Source: Chryseobacterium elymi
GTDB taxonomy: Bacteria; Bacteroidota; Bacteroidia; Flavobacteriales; Weeksellaceae
Length of the DNA stretch: 64,000 nucleotides
Reading direction: 5' to 3'
Assembly (NCBI RefSeq): GCF_003385495.1
Contig: NZ_QNUH01000011.1
Coordinates: 1-64,000 of the forward strand
The notes under the pieces are model-generated. The model was not told where the DNA came from. It saw only the letters and a program-made list of their open reading frames with translations, and did not search any database. Of this stretch, positions 7,347-16,742 are shown in pieces. Positions within the stretch are counted from its first letter, which is position 1. Each line of letters begins with the position of its first letter. Both the position numbers and the translations under genes were made by a program.

Positions 7347-10163
7347 ATGGACAGATTTTCATTCCTAAACGCAGCTCATTCTCAGTTAATTGAGGATTTA
7401 TACCAACAGTACTTAAAATTCCCGGATTCTTTAGAGCCATCATGGAAAGCCTTTTTTCAAGGCTTTGATTTTGCTTTGGAGAACTATGGAGATGACGATA
7501 ACATCCAATATATCCAGGCTTCGGCCAATGCTGCTCCGGCAGTACAGCAGATCTCTCAGGCAGTAGTCGGCGGAGAGGTTCCTGAGCACATCAAAAAAGA
7601 GTTCAAGGTAGTAAACCTTATCGAGGCTTACAGAACAAGAGGGCACCTGTTCACAAAAACAAATCCTGTCAGAGAAAGAAGGCATTATACACCTACTTTA
7701 GACATCGAGAACTTCGGTTTGAGCAAGGAGGATTTAAATACAAAATTCAACTGTGCTGTTGAAACAGGAATGAAAGAGCCTGCTACATTACAGGATCTGA
7801 TCAAGCATTTGGAAAATATCTACTGCGATTCTATCGGGGTAGAGTATACGTATATCAACAATGTTGAAGAAAAAGATTTCATTAAGAAGTGGCTTCAGGT
7901 GAACGAAAACCACCCAAGCCTTTCTGCCAATGAAAAAACTGAGATTTTATTAAAATTGAATCAGGCAGTAGCTTTTGAAAACTATCTTCACACAAAATTT
8001 GTAGGACAGAAAAGATTCTCTCTGGAAGGAGGCGAAACATTAATTCCCGCATTGGATCAGCTGATCTCAAGATCTTCTCAACTTGGAGTCGATGAAGTGG
8101 TATTAGGAATGGCCCACAGAGGAAGGCTGAATGTTTTATCAAACATTTTCGGGAAATCTTACAAGCAGATCTTCTCAGAATTTGAAGGAAAAGAATTTGA
8201 AGAAGATGTATTCTCAGGTGACGTTAAGTATCACTTAGGATCATCTAAAAAAGTGAAAACAGCATCCGGAGAAGAAGTAGCTATCAACCTTACGCCGAAC
8301 CCGTCTCACCTTGAAACCGTAGCAGCTCTTGTAGAAGGGATCTGCCGTGCTAAGATAGATGACAAATACAAAGGAGACGGCTCCAAGATCCTTCCTATCG
8401 TGATCCACGGTGACGGTGCTATTGCTGGTCAGGGTATTGCTTATGAAGTAGCTCAGATGATGACCTTAGAAGGATACAGAACAGGAGGAACTGTTCACAT
8501 CGTTGTTAACAACCAGGTATCATTTACCACAAACTATGCTGACGCAAGATCTTCAACATACTGTACAGACATTGCGAAAGTAACAGAATCTCCCGTAATG
8601 CACGTTAATGCGGATGATGCTGAAGCGGTAGTTCATGCCATGCATTTTGCAGCAGATTTCAGAGCAAAATTTGGAAAAGACGTCTATATCGATTTATTAG
8701 GATACAGAAAATATGGGCACAATGAAGGTGATGAACCTAGATTCACACAGCCTAATTTGTATAAACTAATTTCTAAACATCCGAACCCAAGAGAAATTTA
8801 TAAAGATAAATTACTTAAGGACAGCATTACATCCAATGATCTTATTGCAAAAATGGAATCAGATTTCAAAGCACTTTTAGATAAAGACTTTGATGCTTCC
8901 AAAGAGATCGAAAAAAATGCAATGGATCTTTTCATGGCAGAAGACTGGACCAATTATCCGATCGGAAAAAGAGGGGCAGTTCAGATTCCTGTAGATACAA
9001 AATATGACCTGGCTAAACTTAAAGAGCTGGCGATTAGAATGTCATCTCTTCCTGCTGATAAAAAGTTCATCAATAAAATTACAAGACTGTTTGATAACCG
9101 TGTTAAAGCTATCGAAGGAAATTCATTAGACTGGGCTCTTGGAGAATGGTTGGCATACGCTACACTTCTTGTTGAAGGGCACAATGTGAGAATTTCCGGA
9201 GAAGATGTAGAGAGAGGAACATTCTCCCACAGACATGCGGTGGTAAAAACTGAAGATACAGAAGAAGAGTATATCCCATTGAGACATGTATCAGAAAGCA
9301 GATTTGATGTGTATAACTCTCATCTTTCAGAATACGGAGTTTTAGGTTTCGACTACGGCTATGCAATGGCTTCTCCTAACACGCTGACCATCTGGGAAGC
9401 TCAGTTCGGAGACTTTGTGAACGGTGCTCAGATCATCGTTGACCAATATCTGGCTGCTGCAGAAGAAAAATGGAAGATTCAGGACGGATTGGTAATGCTA
9501 TTGCCTCACGGTTCAGAAGGTCAGGGTGCAGAACACTCTTCAGCAAGATTAGAAAGATTCTTAACGCTTTGTGCGAACGAAAATATGGTGGTAGCCAATA
9601 TCACTTCACCTGCCAACTACTTCCACTTATTAAGAAGACAGCTTAAATGGACATTCAGAAAGCCGTTGATCGTAATGAGCCCTAAATCCCTGTTGAGACA
9701 CCCGAAAGTGGTTTCTCCACTGGAAGATTTTGCAAACGGTTCATTCCAGCCGATCTTGGACGATCCTACAGCAGATCCTAAAAAAGTTGAAAAATTAGTA
9801 TTGTGTTCAGGTAAATTATACTTCGAATTATTAGCGAAGAAAGAGGAACTTAACTGTGAAAATATTGCACTGGTAAGATTAGAGCAGTTGTATCCGCTTC
9901 AGGCAGATGCATTAGAAACAATCTTCAGCAAGTATGGTAACAGAACACAATTGGTTTGGGCTCAGGAAGAACCAGAAAATATGGGCGCTTGGTCTTATAT
10001 CCTGAGAAACTTCAGAGATACTGGAATCCAGGTAGTAGCTCCGGTACCAAGCGGTGCTCCGGCTCCGGGAAGCCACAAAATGTTTGAGAAAAACCAGAAT
10101 GCAGTAATCAACAGAGTTTTCGACAGAGACGATGCTCCTGCAAAAAGACCCGTTACAGCGTAA
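7347..10163 (+). CDS. sucA: 2-oxoglutarate dehydrogenase E1 component
   Basis: Thiamine-diphosphate-dependent E1 of the 2-oxoglutarate dehydrogenase complex: it decarboxylates 2-oxoglutarate and passes the succinyl group to the lipoyl arm of SucB. The 938-residue protein has the E1 N-terminal motif (SFLNAAHSQLIEDLYQQYLKF), the phrase FVGQKRFSLEGGE, the TPP motif HGDGAIAGQG followed by NNQVSFTT, the domain junction GTFSHRHAV, and HGSEGQGAEHSSAR. This is full length for the family. It is followed after 41 bases by sucB, so the two are co-transcribed. E3 (lpd) is not in the window. Confidence 0.97.
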   Translation: MDRFSFLNAAHSQLIEDLYQQYLKFPDSLEPSWKAFFQGFDFALENYGDDDNIQYIQASANAAPAVQQISQAVVGGEVPEHIKKEFKVVNLIEAYRTRGHLFTKTNPVRERRHYTPTLDIENFGLSKEDLNTKFNCAVETGMKEPATLQDLIKHLENIYCDSIGVEYTYINNVEEKDFIKKWLQVNENHPSLSANEKTEILLKLNQAVAFENYLHTKFVGQKRFSLEGGETLIPALDQLISRSSQLGVDEVVLGMAHRGRLNVLSNIFGKSYKQIFSEFEGKEFEEDVFSGDVKYHLGSSKKVKTASGEEVAINLTPNPSHLETVAALVEGICRAKIDDKYKGDGSKILPIVIHGDGAIAGQGIAYEVAQMMTLEGYRTGGTVHIVVNNQVSFTTNYADARSSTYCTDIAKVTESPVMHVNADDAEAVVHAMHFAADFRAKFGKDVYIDLLGYRKYGHNEGDEPRFTQPNLYKLISKHPNPREIYKDKLLKDSITSNDLIAKMESDFKALLDKDFDASKEIEKNAMDLFMAEDWTNYPIGKRGAVQIPVDTKYDLAKLKELAIRMSSLPADKKFINKITRLFDNRVKAIEGNSLDWALGEWLAYATLLVEGHNVRISGEDVERGTFSHRHAVVKTEDTEEEYIPLRHVSESRFDVYNSHLSEYGVLGFDYGYAMASPNTLTIWEAQFGDFVNGAQIIVDQYLAAAEEKWKIQDGLVMLLPHGSEGQGAEHSSARLERFLTLCANENMVVANITSPANYFHLLRRQLKWTFRKPLIVMSPKSLLRHPKVVSPLEDFANGSFQPILDDPTADPKKVEKLVLCSGKLYFELLAKKEELNCENIALVRLEQLYPLQADALETIFSKYGNRTQLVWAQEEPENMGAWSYILRNFRDTGIQVVAPVPSGAPAPGSHKMFEKNQNAVINRVFDRDDAPAKRPVTA

Positions 10164-10204
10164 TTAAGAATAATACCCAATTAAAAAAATAAAAAATACT
10201 CAAT

Positions 10205-11461
10205 ATGTCAGTTTTAGAAATGAAAGTTCCTTCACCGGGAGAATCCATTACAGAAGTTGAAATTGCAACTTGGCTTGTGAAAGATGGTGATTATGTAGAA
10301 AAAGATCAGCCCATCGCAGAAGTAGACTCAGATAAAGCAACTCTTGAATTGCCTGCAGAACAGAGCGGTGTAATCACATTAAAAGCAGAAGAGGGTGATG
10401 TAGTACAGGTTGGCCAGGTAGTTTGTTTAATTGATATGGATGCTGCAAAACCTGAAGGCGCAAGCGCACCGGCTGCAGAAGCTCCAAAACAGGAAGAAGC
10501 TCCAAAAGCGGCTGAACCGGCTAAACAGGAAGCTCCAAAACCAGCTGCTCCGGCACCGGCTCCACAAACGTATGCAACAGGTGCTCCATCTCCTGCAGCT
10601 AAAAAGATTCTTGATGAGAAAGGTATTGAGGCTGGACAGGTTTCAGGAAGCGGAAGGGACGGAAGAATCACTAAAACTGATGCAGAATTAGCTGCTGTTC
10701 CTGCTTTAGGAGGAAGTCCTTCTACTGCAACAGGAGCTCGTACTACAACGACGACTAAACTTTCAGTTCTAAGAAGAAAAATCGCTTCAAGATTAGTTTC
10801 TGTAAAGAATGAAACAGCCATGTTGACAACTTTCAATGAAGTTGACATGTCTGAAATCTTCAGATTAAGAAAACTATATAAAGAAGAATTTGCTCAGAAG
10901 CATGGAGTAGGACTAGGCTTTATGTCTTTCTTTACAAAAGCGGTTACAAGAGCATTACAAATGTATCCGGATGTAAATGCATCTATCGATGGAGATTTTA
11001 AAGTAAACTATGATTTCTGCGATATCTCGATTGCAGTTTCAGGTCCTAAAGGATTAATGGTTCCGGTATTGAGAAATGCTGAAAACATGTCCTTCGCCGG
11101 AGTTGAAGCCAATATCAAAGATCTTGCAACTAAAGTAAGAGACGGTAAAATTACAGTTGATGAAATGACTGGCGGTACATTCACTATTACAAACGGTGGT
11201 ACTTTCGGATCTATGATGTCTACACCAATCATCAACCCTCCGCAGTCTGCTATCCTTGGAATGCACAATATTATCCAGAGACCGGTAGCGGTTGACGGAC
11301 AGGTAGTGATCAGACCAATGATGTACGTAGCTATGTCTTATGACCACAGAATTATTGACGGAAAAGAATCTGTAGGATTCCTTGTAGCGGTAAAAGAAGG
11401 TATCGACAACCCTGTTGAAATACTAATGGGCGGAGACGAAAGAAAAGGCCTTGGATTATAG
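10205..11461 (+). CDS. sucB: 2-oxoglutarate dehydrogenase E2 (dihydrolipoyllysine succinyltransferase)
   Basis: This is the core of the 2-oxoglutarate dehydrogenase complex; it transfers succinyl to CoA. Domain order in 418 residues: lipoyl domain (about 1-78, lipoyl Lys44 in [11 protein letters not shown]), an Ala/Pro/Lys/Glu-rich flexible linker (about 80-125), the E1/E3-binding domain ([20 protein letters not shown], about 128-165), and the catalytic domain (about 190-418) with [12 protein letters not shown] carrying the active His. Single lipoyl domain and this motif are typical of SucB. It directly follows sucA and ends in a strong terminator. A second, different E2 gene lies at 28955-30271. 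Confidence 0.95.
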   Translation: MSVLEMKVPSPGESITEVEIATWLVKDGDYVEKDQPIAEVDSDKATLELPAEQSGVITLKAEEGDVVQVGQVVCLIDMDAAKPEGASAPAAEAPKQEEAPKAAEPAKQEAPKPAAPAPAPQTYATGAPSPAAKKILDEKGIEAGQVSGSGRDGRITKTDAELAAVPALGGSPSTATGARTTTTTKLSVLRRKIASRLVSVKNETAMLTTFNEVDMSEIFRLRKLYKEEFAQKHGVGLGFMSFFTKAVTRALQMYPDVNASIDGDFKVNYDFCDISIAVSGPKGLMVPVLRNAENMSFAGVEANIKDLATKVRDGKITVDEMTGGTFTITNGGTFGSMMSTPIINPPQSAILGMHNIIQRPVAVDGQVVIRPMMYVAMSYDHRIIDGKESVGFLVAVKEGIDNPVEILMGGDERKGLGL

Positions 11462-11490
11462 ATTTTATTAAAATTATACTATAACTTACA

Positions 11491-11514
11491 ATCTCGCCTT
11501 AAAAAAGGCGAGAT
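11491..11514 (+). terminator. Terminator of sucAB
   Basis: A perfect 10-bp stem ATCTCGCCTT / AAGGCGAGAT with a four-A loop is followed by TTTTGT, 29 bases after the sucB stop. Confidence 0.9.
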
Positions 11515-11541
11515 TTTTGTATCTGTTAAAGAAATACTAAG

Positions 11542-11931
11542 ATGATGTTCTCAAAAATGACTTCCAATATCAAAGTTTCAGTAATACCTGAATATGATAG
11601 TAAAAACAGTTATCCATCTGAAAACCGTTACGTCTTCAAGTATAATATTACGATAGAGAATGACGGCAGCTTTCCAATTAAAGTATTGAAAAGAAAATGG
11701 TTAATCTTCGATGTAGGTTTCGGATATACTGAGATTACAGGTGATGGTGTAATAGGATTGACACCAGAGATTCCTGTAAGCGAAAATTTTGCTTATTTCT
11801 CTAATGTAATGCTTCGCTCCGGAGTAGGGAATATGAGCGGAAAATACCTTGTTAAAAACATGGAGACCCAGGAAACTTTTGAAATTGAGATTCCAAAGTT
11901 CAATCTGCTGTCTGAAGTGTTAAGCAATTAG
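11542..11931 (+). CDS. apaG: ApaG family protein
   Basis: A 129-residue ApaG (DUF525) protein, a small fibronectin-like beta fold. Family features seen are YVFKYNITIENDGSFPIKVLKRKWLI, the glycine-rich region GDGVIGLTPEI and the FEIEIPKF end. The biochemical role of ApaG is poorly defined; links to cobalt/magnesium resistance and diadenosine polyphosphate metabolism come from work in enterobacteria and are not shown here. The start could be the ATG at 11542 or the internal one at 11557. It is monocistronic between the sucAB terminator and a convergent exonuclease gene. Confidence 0.85.
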   Translation: MMFSKMTSNIKVSVIPEYDSKNSYPSENRYVFKYNITIENDGSFPIKVLKRKWLIFDVGFGYTEITGDGVIGLTPEIPVSENFAYFSNVMLRSGVGNMSGKYLVKNMETQETFEIEIPKFNLLSEVLSN

Positions 11932-12004
11932 GAATATTCCTTTTTGAGATTGGTGTAGGAAATAAAATACTGATTGTGAATAGCAGCCGGAAGTGAAAGC
12001 TTTA

Positions 12005-12562
12005 TTATAGTTTTTTAATGTACTTATTTAAGAAAGAACCATGTATTTCTTCATTCTCAGTGATGATTAATTTTTCAAAAGCCAACAGCGAAATTTTTGC
12101 ACAAGCTTCCGCATCGTCTCCGGCCCGGTGATGGTTAAGGCTGATTTGATGATGTTCCGCCAGATGTTTCAGTCCGTATTTCGGAAGATAATTCCACGAC
12201 TTTTTAGCCAGTTGAATGCTGCAAAGATAATTCAGTTTCGGAGCAAACATGCCGTAATGTTCAAAACAACCTCTTAAAACACCTGCATCAAAGCTTGCAT
12301 TATGGGCAATCATCAGCGTTCCATACATCATTTCTTCAGCTTCATACCAAATCTCATCAAAAGTAGGAGCATCCTTCACATCTTCAGGAGTTATCCCATG
12401 AACTCCGATATTAAATCTGCTGAAATAAGGAAAGCTCGGCGGTTTAATCAGCCAGGTTTTCGTTTCCACAATCTTCGAATTCTGAACAACACAAATACCC
12501 ATTTCGCACGCTGAACTTTTTTCGTGAGTAGCTGTTTCAAAATCTATTGCGCAGAAATCCAT
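12005..12562 (-). CDS. DEDDh 3'-5' exonuclease (DNA polymerase III epsilon-like)
   Basis: The 185-residue protein is a stand-alone DEDDh exonuclease. ExoI, ExoII and ExoIII motifs are visible: FCAIDFETA near the N-terminus (Asp7, Glu9), HNASFDAGVL in the middle, and HRAGDDAEACA with the catalytic His and Asp. It resembles the epsilon proofreading family, but no polymerase-binding tail is obvious, so it could equally act in repair or RNA turnover. It is convergent with apaG. A 156-base gap separates its start from the glycosyltransferase gene. Confidence 0.88.
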   Translation of the reverse strand: MDFCAIDFETATHEKSSACEMGICVVQNSKIVETKTWLIKPPSFPYFSRFNIGVHGITPEDVKDAPTFDEIWYEAEEMMYGTLMIAHNASFDAGVLRGCFEHYGMFAPKLNYLCSIQLAKKSWNYLPKYGLKHLAEHHQISLNHHRAGDDAEACAKISLLAFEKLIITENEEIHGSFLNKYIKKL

Positions 12563-12718
12563 TTTTTTGAGTTATAATTTATGAATTGTGGGTTATGACT
12601 TGCTGGTTTAATGTTCAGAGTTTAAAATTTTAAATTGTTTGAAGTTATGAATTTTTTGTAAAATACGATGTTGTTGGGAATATCCTATAATCATTTTGAT
12701 ACACCTAATTCCTATAAC

Positions 12719-13696
12719 CTATTTTCCACCTAAAAAATGTCTGAAGATCAGCCATTTCGACTGATAGAATTTGTTTTCCTGATGTTTCTGACGAAGTTTC
12801 CATGTTCCGGGAAGTTGCCCATAAAAACCGAAATGGGCCCTTACCACAGCCCAAAGGTGTGGAAATCCATTCTTTAATCCGAAATAAATTCCTGCAATTC
12901 CATCTAGGCACAGTCTGAAAAATATCAGTCCTATCAGTTTAGGAAACGGCAGATTTTTCAACATCATAGAAAGATTGTTTCTGATGTTTAAATAAGTCTT
13001 TTGTGCGCTTTGCTTATTCAGGGTTCCGCCGCCAACATGGTATACTTTTGATTTTCCTGTATAGAAGATCTTCTTTCCCGAATTAATCAGTCTCCAGCAA
13101 AGGTCAATCTCTTCCTGATGAGCAAAAAATCTTTCATCAAATCCATTTTGCTCCCAAAAATCTTTTGAACGTACAAAAAAGCAGCATCCTGAAGCCCAGA
13201 AAATTTCTGTTTCATCATCATACTGGCCGTTATCCTCCTCAAGATCGTCAAATACACGTCCGCGGCAGTAAGGATAACCCAGATTGTCAATAAGACCTCC
13301 CGCAGCACCGGCAAACTCAAATTGTTTTTTATTGTTGAAAGATAAGATTTTAGGCTGTACAGCTGATATTGAGGGATCTTTCTGAAAGAGATCCAAGGCA
13401 GGATTGATCCAGTTTTCGGTAACCTCCACATCAGAGTTGAGAAGACAGTAATATTCGTTTTTTATTTCCTTTAAACCTTCATTATACCCCCCTGCAAAAC
13501 CATAATTCTGATTGTTTTTAACGATGTTTACGATAGGAAAATGAGTCTGTACAAATTCTATCGAATCATCGGTAGAAAGGTTGTCTATCACATAAATATC
13601 TGCATCCCGGGAAAAACCAACAACACCGGGAAGAAATTTTTCAAGCCAGTTTTTACCGTTCCAGTTTAAAATAACAACTGCTAAATTTTTCGGCAT
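12719..13696 (-). CDS. Family 2 glycosyltransferase
   Basis: A 325-residue GT2 enzyme with the N-terminal nucleotide-binding strand VVILNWNG, the acceptor/metal site region CLLNSDVEV (DxD-like Asp-Val-Glu), WASGCCFFVR, and QEEIDLCWRLINSGKKI, the ED-containing motif of rhamnosyl-type transferases. The C-terminal 70 residues are hydrophobic and basic and may sit at the membrane. It lies 5 bases after the acyltransferase gene, suggesting that the pair works on an envelope lipid or polysaccharide. The sugar and acceptor cannot be told from sequence. Confidence 0.9.
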   Translation of the reverse strand: MPKNLAVVILNWNGKNWLEKFLPGVVGFSRDADIYVIDNLSTDDSIEFVQTHFPIVNIVKNNQNYGFAGGYNEGLKEIKNEYYCLLNSDVEVTENWINPALDLFQKDPSISAVQPKILSFNNKKQFEFAGAAGGLIDNLGYPYCRGRVFDDLEEDNGQYDDETEIFWASGCCFFVRSKDFWEQNGFDERFFAHQEEIDLCWRLINSGKKIFYTGKSKVYHVGGGTLNKQSAQKTYLNIRNNLSMMLKNLPFPKLIGLIFFRLCLDGIAGIYFGLKNGFPHLWAVVRAHFGFYGQLPGTWKLRQKHQENKFYQSKWLIFRHFLGGK

Positions 13697-13701
13697 CGGA
13701 A

Positions 13702-14586
13702 TTATATTTTTTCAGCGTCAAACGTTTTGATAGATTCCTGGTACTTCCATTTTCTGTGTGACCAGAGATAATTGTCCGGATGCTTGTGCAAAGTGTTTTC
13801 CAGAAGCTTATGAAATTTCCTTACCACTTCATGTTCCGTAAACTTTTCACCGTCAGGATAGATCCTGTGGTAGTTCACCTGGTAATATCCCCGCTTTACT
13901 TTTTTCATTTCACAGTAAATGAACGCAAGGTCCATTCTGGTAGCCAGCTTATCATATCCTATAAATGCAGGGGTTCTCTGGTGCAGGAACTCTAATCCGT
14001 AATTGACGTGAGCAACATGCGGGGTCTGATCTGCTACAAACATATAAGCCGATTCACCATCATTTTTAGACCTGAAGATATTCATAATCACTTCATTGGC
14101 TTCCAGGGCTTCATTTCCGAATTTATTTCTAACCCTCTTCATCTGATTTTCCCAAAAATCACTGTTTACCTTTCTGTATACCGGATGACAGTGCTTCTGC
14201 GGAATAATTCTTGCGAAAGCATTCATCCATTCCCAGTTAAAGACATGCCCGGCAAGCATGATTACATTTTTACCTTCTGCTTTAGCCTCATGGAATGCTT
14301 CCTGATTGATATGCTGCATTCTTACCCGGGATTCCGTTTCAGAGATACTGAAAGATTTAATGGTTTCTACAAGATAATCCGAAAAATTCAGATAAAATTT
14401 CTTTCTTATGCTTCTTATTTCTTCCTCAGATTTTTCAGGAAAAGAGTTTCGGAGATTCTGTGTAATCACCTTCTTCCGGTAGCCTACCAGGTAGTAATTT
14501 AAAAAGAACATAACATCCGAAAAAATATACAATACTTTAAGCGGAAGTTTAGAAATTAAATATAATATTTTGATTAGGAAATTCAT
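13702..14586 (-). CDS. Lysophospholipid/lipid A acyltransferase family protein (LpxL-like)
   Basis: A 294-residue acyltransferase of the LpxL/HtrB type, with a hydrophobic N-terminus (about 5-35) for membrane association and the catalytic HxxxxE motif at His114-Glu119 in LAGHVFNWEW. The family adds secondary acyl chains to lipid A or related lipids at the inner membrane, using acyl-ACP. The exact substrate here is unknown. It forms a two-gene operon with the downstream glycosyltransferase, and it is divergent from the thioredoxin-like gene, sharing an 80-base promoter region. Confidence 0.87.
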   Translation of the reverse strand: MNFLIKILYLISKLPLKVLYIFSDVMFFLNYYLVGYRKKVITQNLRNSFPEKSEEEIRSIRKKFYLNFSDYLVETIKSFSISETESRVRMQHINQEAFHEAKAEGKNVIMLAGHVFNWEWMNAFARIIPQKHCHPVYRKVNSDFWENQMKRVRNKFGNEALEANEVIMNIFRSKNDGESAYMFVADQTPHVAHVNYGLEFLHQRTPAFIGYDKLATRMDLAFIYCEMKKVKRGYYQVNYHRIYPDGEKFTEHEVVRKFHKLLENTLHKHPDNYLWSHRKWKYQESIKTFDAEKI

Positions 14587-14594
14587 AAAACATG

Positions 14595-14602
14595 CAAATC
14601 TA
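14595..14602 (-). promoter_or_regulatory. -7 box of the acyltransferase promoter
   Basis: On the minus strand TAGATTTG fits TAnnTTTG. It ends 8 bases before the ATG at 14586, implying a 5' leader of only a few bases. Confidence 0.5.
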
Positions 14603-14623
14603 GTGATAATAAAATTATGGTTC

Positions 14624-14631
14624 TATTTTTG
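14624..14631 (+). promoter_or_regulatory. -7 box of the thioredoxin-like gene promoter
   Basis: TATTTTTG fits TAnnTTTG and lies 35 bases before the ATG at 14667. It is back to back with the box of the divergent acyltransferase gene. Confidence 0.5.
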
Positions 14632-14666
14632 CTTGCAATAAGTATTATTTTTTTTATTTTTATGTT

Positions 14667-15239
14667 ATGAAAAAATTGTCGATCATAGCCTTCCTTGGAC
14701 TAAGCATACTTGCTTTTTCCCAGGAAACCAAAAATGTACCGGAAGCAAGAAAGCAGGATAATGCCCTTCTGGTAAAACCTGATCATGCAGAATTGGATGC
14801 GAAGAAGAAAGCAGGAGAGGAAAAAGCAAAACTTCCCAAACCTTATGATCCTAAAGCTAATGCTGAAGCTGATATCAATAAGTTAATTGCCCAGGCTAAA
14901 AAGGAAGGTAAAAATATTTTGATCCAGGCAGGTGGAAACTGGTGTATCTGGTGTCTGCGTTTTAATAATTTTGTTCAAAGTACTTCTGAGTTGAAGGAAA
15001 CTGTAGATAAAAACTATTTGTATTATCATTTGAATTATTCCCCGGAAAATAAAAATGAAAAAGTTTTTGCTAAATATGTTGACATTAAAGAAAAGCTTGG
15101 CTATCCTTTTTTCATAGTTTTGGATAAAAACGGAAAAATGATTTATGTTTTAAAAGACAGTTCTGTTCTTGAAGAAGGAAAAGGATACAGCAAAGAAAAA
15201 GTAAAAGAGTTCTTTGATCAGTGGGCTCCAAAGTCATAA
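14667..15239 (+). CDS. Secreted thioredoxin-like protein
   Basis: A 190-residue protein with a Sec signal peptide (residues 1-19) and a thioredoxin fold from about residue 65. The redox motif is Cys93-Ile-Trp-Cys96 in GGNWCIWCLRF, followed by a cis-Pro region LGYPFFIVLDKNG. It belongs to the Thioredoxin_7/DUF255-like group, so a periplasmic dithiol oxidoreductase role is likely. The segment between signal and fold (20-64) is Lys/Ala/Glu-rich and probably flexible. It is monocistronic and ends in a hairpin terminator. Confidence 0.85.
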   Translation: MKKLSIIAFLGLSILAFSQETKNVPEARKQDNALLVKPDHAELDAKKKAGEEKAKLPKPYDPKANAEADINKLIAQAKKEGKNILIQAGGNWCIWCLRFNNFVQSTSELKETVDKNYLYYHLNYSPENKNEKVFAKYVDIKEKLGYPFFIVLDKNGKMIYVLKDSSVLEEGKGYSKEKVKEFFDQWAPKS

Positions 15240-15246
15240 AAAATAT

Positions 15247-15266
15247 AATCGGGAAATTTCCCGGTT
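15247..15266 (+). terminator. Terminator of the thioredoxin-like gene
   Basis: AATCGGG (15247-15253) pairs with CCCGGTT (15260-15266), with one G-U pair, and is followed by a T run. It lies 7 bases after the stop codon. Confidence 0.7.
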
Positions 15267-15272
15267 TTTTAT

Positions 15273-16634
15273 TTATAACAGTTTCCTGATCCAGCTTAAT
15301 TTCTTTTCAGAATAAGGCGGATATTTTATATCAGGCTCGCCCCAGGTTGCTTTTTCAAGAATGGATTTCTGATGAGAAAATGCTTCAAAACCATATATTC
15401 CATGATAACTTCCAATACCTGAGTTTCCAACCCCTCCAAAAGGAAGACGGTCATTTCCTAAATGCATGATCACATCATTAATACATCCTCCACCAAACGA
15501 CAATTTCGTGGTGAACGCTTCTTTTTCTTCGGAATTCCGGGTAAAAAGATAGGCAGCAAGTGGTTTTTCAAGCTCCAGAATAGTAGTAAGAACCAGATTG
15601 AAATTCGTAAAGCTGATGACAGGGAGTATAGGTCCGAAAATTTCTTCCTGCATAACATCATCTTCCCAACTTACATTATTCAGAAGGGTAGGTTCTATAA
15701 ATAGGTTCTTTTCATCAAAATTTCCTCCAAAGTAAACTTTTTCCTTATTGATAAGATTCATCAGCCGTTGGAAGTTTCTTTGATTAATAATTCTTGTATA
15801 ATGTTCAGAGTCCGGTCCGTATTTAAATTCCGTAATATATTTTCTCAACATTTCCAGAAACTGTTCATGGACAGATTCTTCAACTAGCAAATAATCAGGG
15901 GCTACACAGGTTTGTCCGGCATTGAGGAATTTTCCCCATACAATTCTTTTGGCAGCTACCTCAAGATCTGCATCTTTGGTTACAATAGCGGGCGATTTTC
16001 CGCCCAATTCAAGCACAACAGGCGTTAAATGTTCTGCAGCAGCCTGATAAATGATCTTTCCAACCTTAGTGCTTCCGGTAAAGAATATTTTGTCGAATTT
16101 TAACTTTAAAAGCTCTGTGGTTTCACCAATACCGCCTTCATACACATACAGATATTCGGGAGGGAAATTTTCATTGATGATTTTTGCCATTGCCTTCATT
16201 GTATTTTCAGCGATTTCACTGGGCTTAAGAATACAGCAGTTTCCGGCAGCCATTGCTGCAATAATGGGAGAAAATGACAGCTGATAAGGATAATTCCAGG
16301 CTCCAATGACGAGTACACAGCCAAGCGGGTCAGCGTAAATTTTACTGTTTCCCAGTTGGTTGACAAGATTGGTTCTGACTTTTTTAGGCTTTGAAAGGGA
16401 TTTTAAATTTTTGATATAATAATTAATATCATTCAGAATAAAAGACAATTCGGTGGTGAAGGTATCAAATTTTGATTTTCCAAAATCCTTGTTAATAGCC
16501 TCATACAGCATGTTTTCATGAGAAATAATAAGGTTTTTAAGCTTTTCAAGATACATTTTCCGGAAAGCAAGGCTTTTGGTTTGTTGTGTTTTGAAAAAAT
16601 CTCTTTGCTTCAGTAGAATACTCTCAATTTCCAT
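15273..16634 (-). CDS. Aldehyde dehydrogenase (class 3-like)
   Basis: NAD(P)-dependent aldehyde dehydrogenase, 453 residues. Signature elements are ELGGKSP with the general base Glu209, NAGQTCVAPDY with the catalytic Cys243, FTGSTKVGK in the cofactor site and EEIFGPILPV. The length of about 450 residues and the C-terminal hydrophobic/basic end (WIRKLL) fit the ALDH3 group, which oxidises medium- to long-chain aldehydes and is often membrane-associated. The natural substrate is not known. It is monocistronic; upstream lies the IS remnant. Confidence 0.93.
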   Translation of the reverse strand: MEIESILLKQRDFFKTQQTKSLAFRKMYLEKLKNLIISHENMLYEAINKDFGKSKFDTFTTELSFILNDINYYIKNLKSLSKPKKVRTNLVNQLGNSKIYADPLGCVLVIGAWNYPYQLSFSPIIAAMAAGNCCILKPSEIAENTMKAMAKIINENFPPEYLYVYEGGIGETTELLKLKFDKIFFTGSTKVGKIIYQAAAEHLTPVVLELGGKSPAIVTKDADLEVAAKRIVWGKFLNAGQTCVAPDYLLVEESVHEQFLEMLRKYITEFKYGPDSEHYTRIINQRNFQRLMNLINKEKVYFGGNFDEKNLFIEPTLLNNVSWEDDVMQEEIFGPILPVISFTNFNLVLTTILELEKPLAAYLFTRNSEEKEAFTTKLSFGGGCINDVIMHLGNDRLPFGGVGNSGIGSYHGIYGFEAFSHQKSILEKATWGEPDIKYPPYSEKKLSWIRKLL

Positions 16635-16742
16635 CGGTGACTTTTATAATATTAAACGTTCTTATTTTCAGGATCGTATAGGTTGGAAATTTATTAATAA
16701 TAATTAAATATTGATCTAAATAAAATCATTTTATATTATTTT

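Noticed and set aside
10306-10848. Minus-strand frame of 180 codons inside sucB
   Set aside because: It mirrors the Ala/Pro linker of SucB, giving a Gly/Ala/Ser-rich nonsense protein without start signals.
14008-14502. Plus-strand frame of 164 codons inside the acyltransferase gene
   Set aside because: Antisense shadow of a gene with an intact HxxxxE active site.
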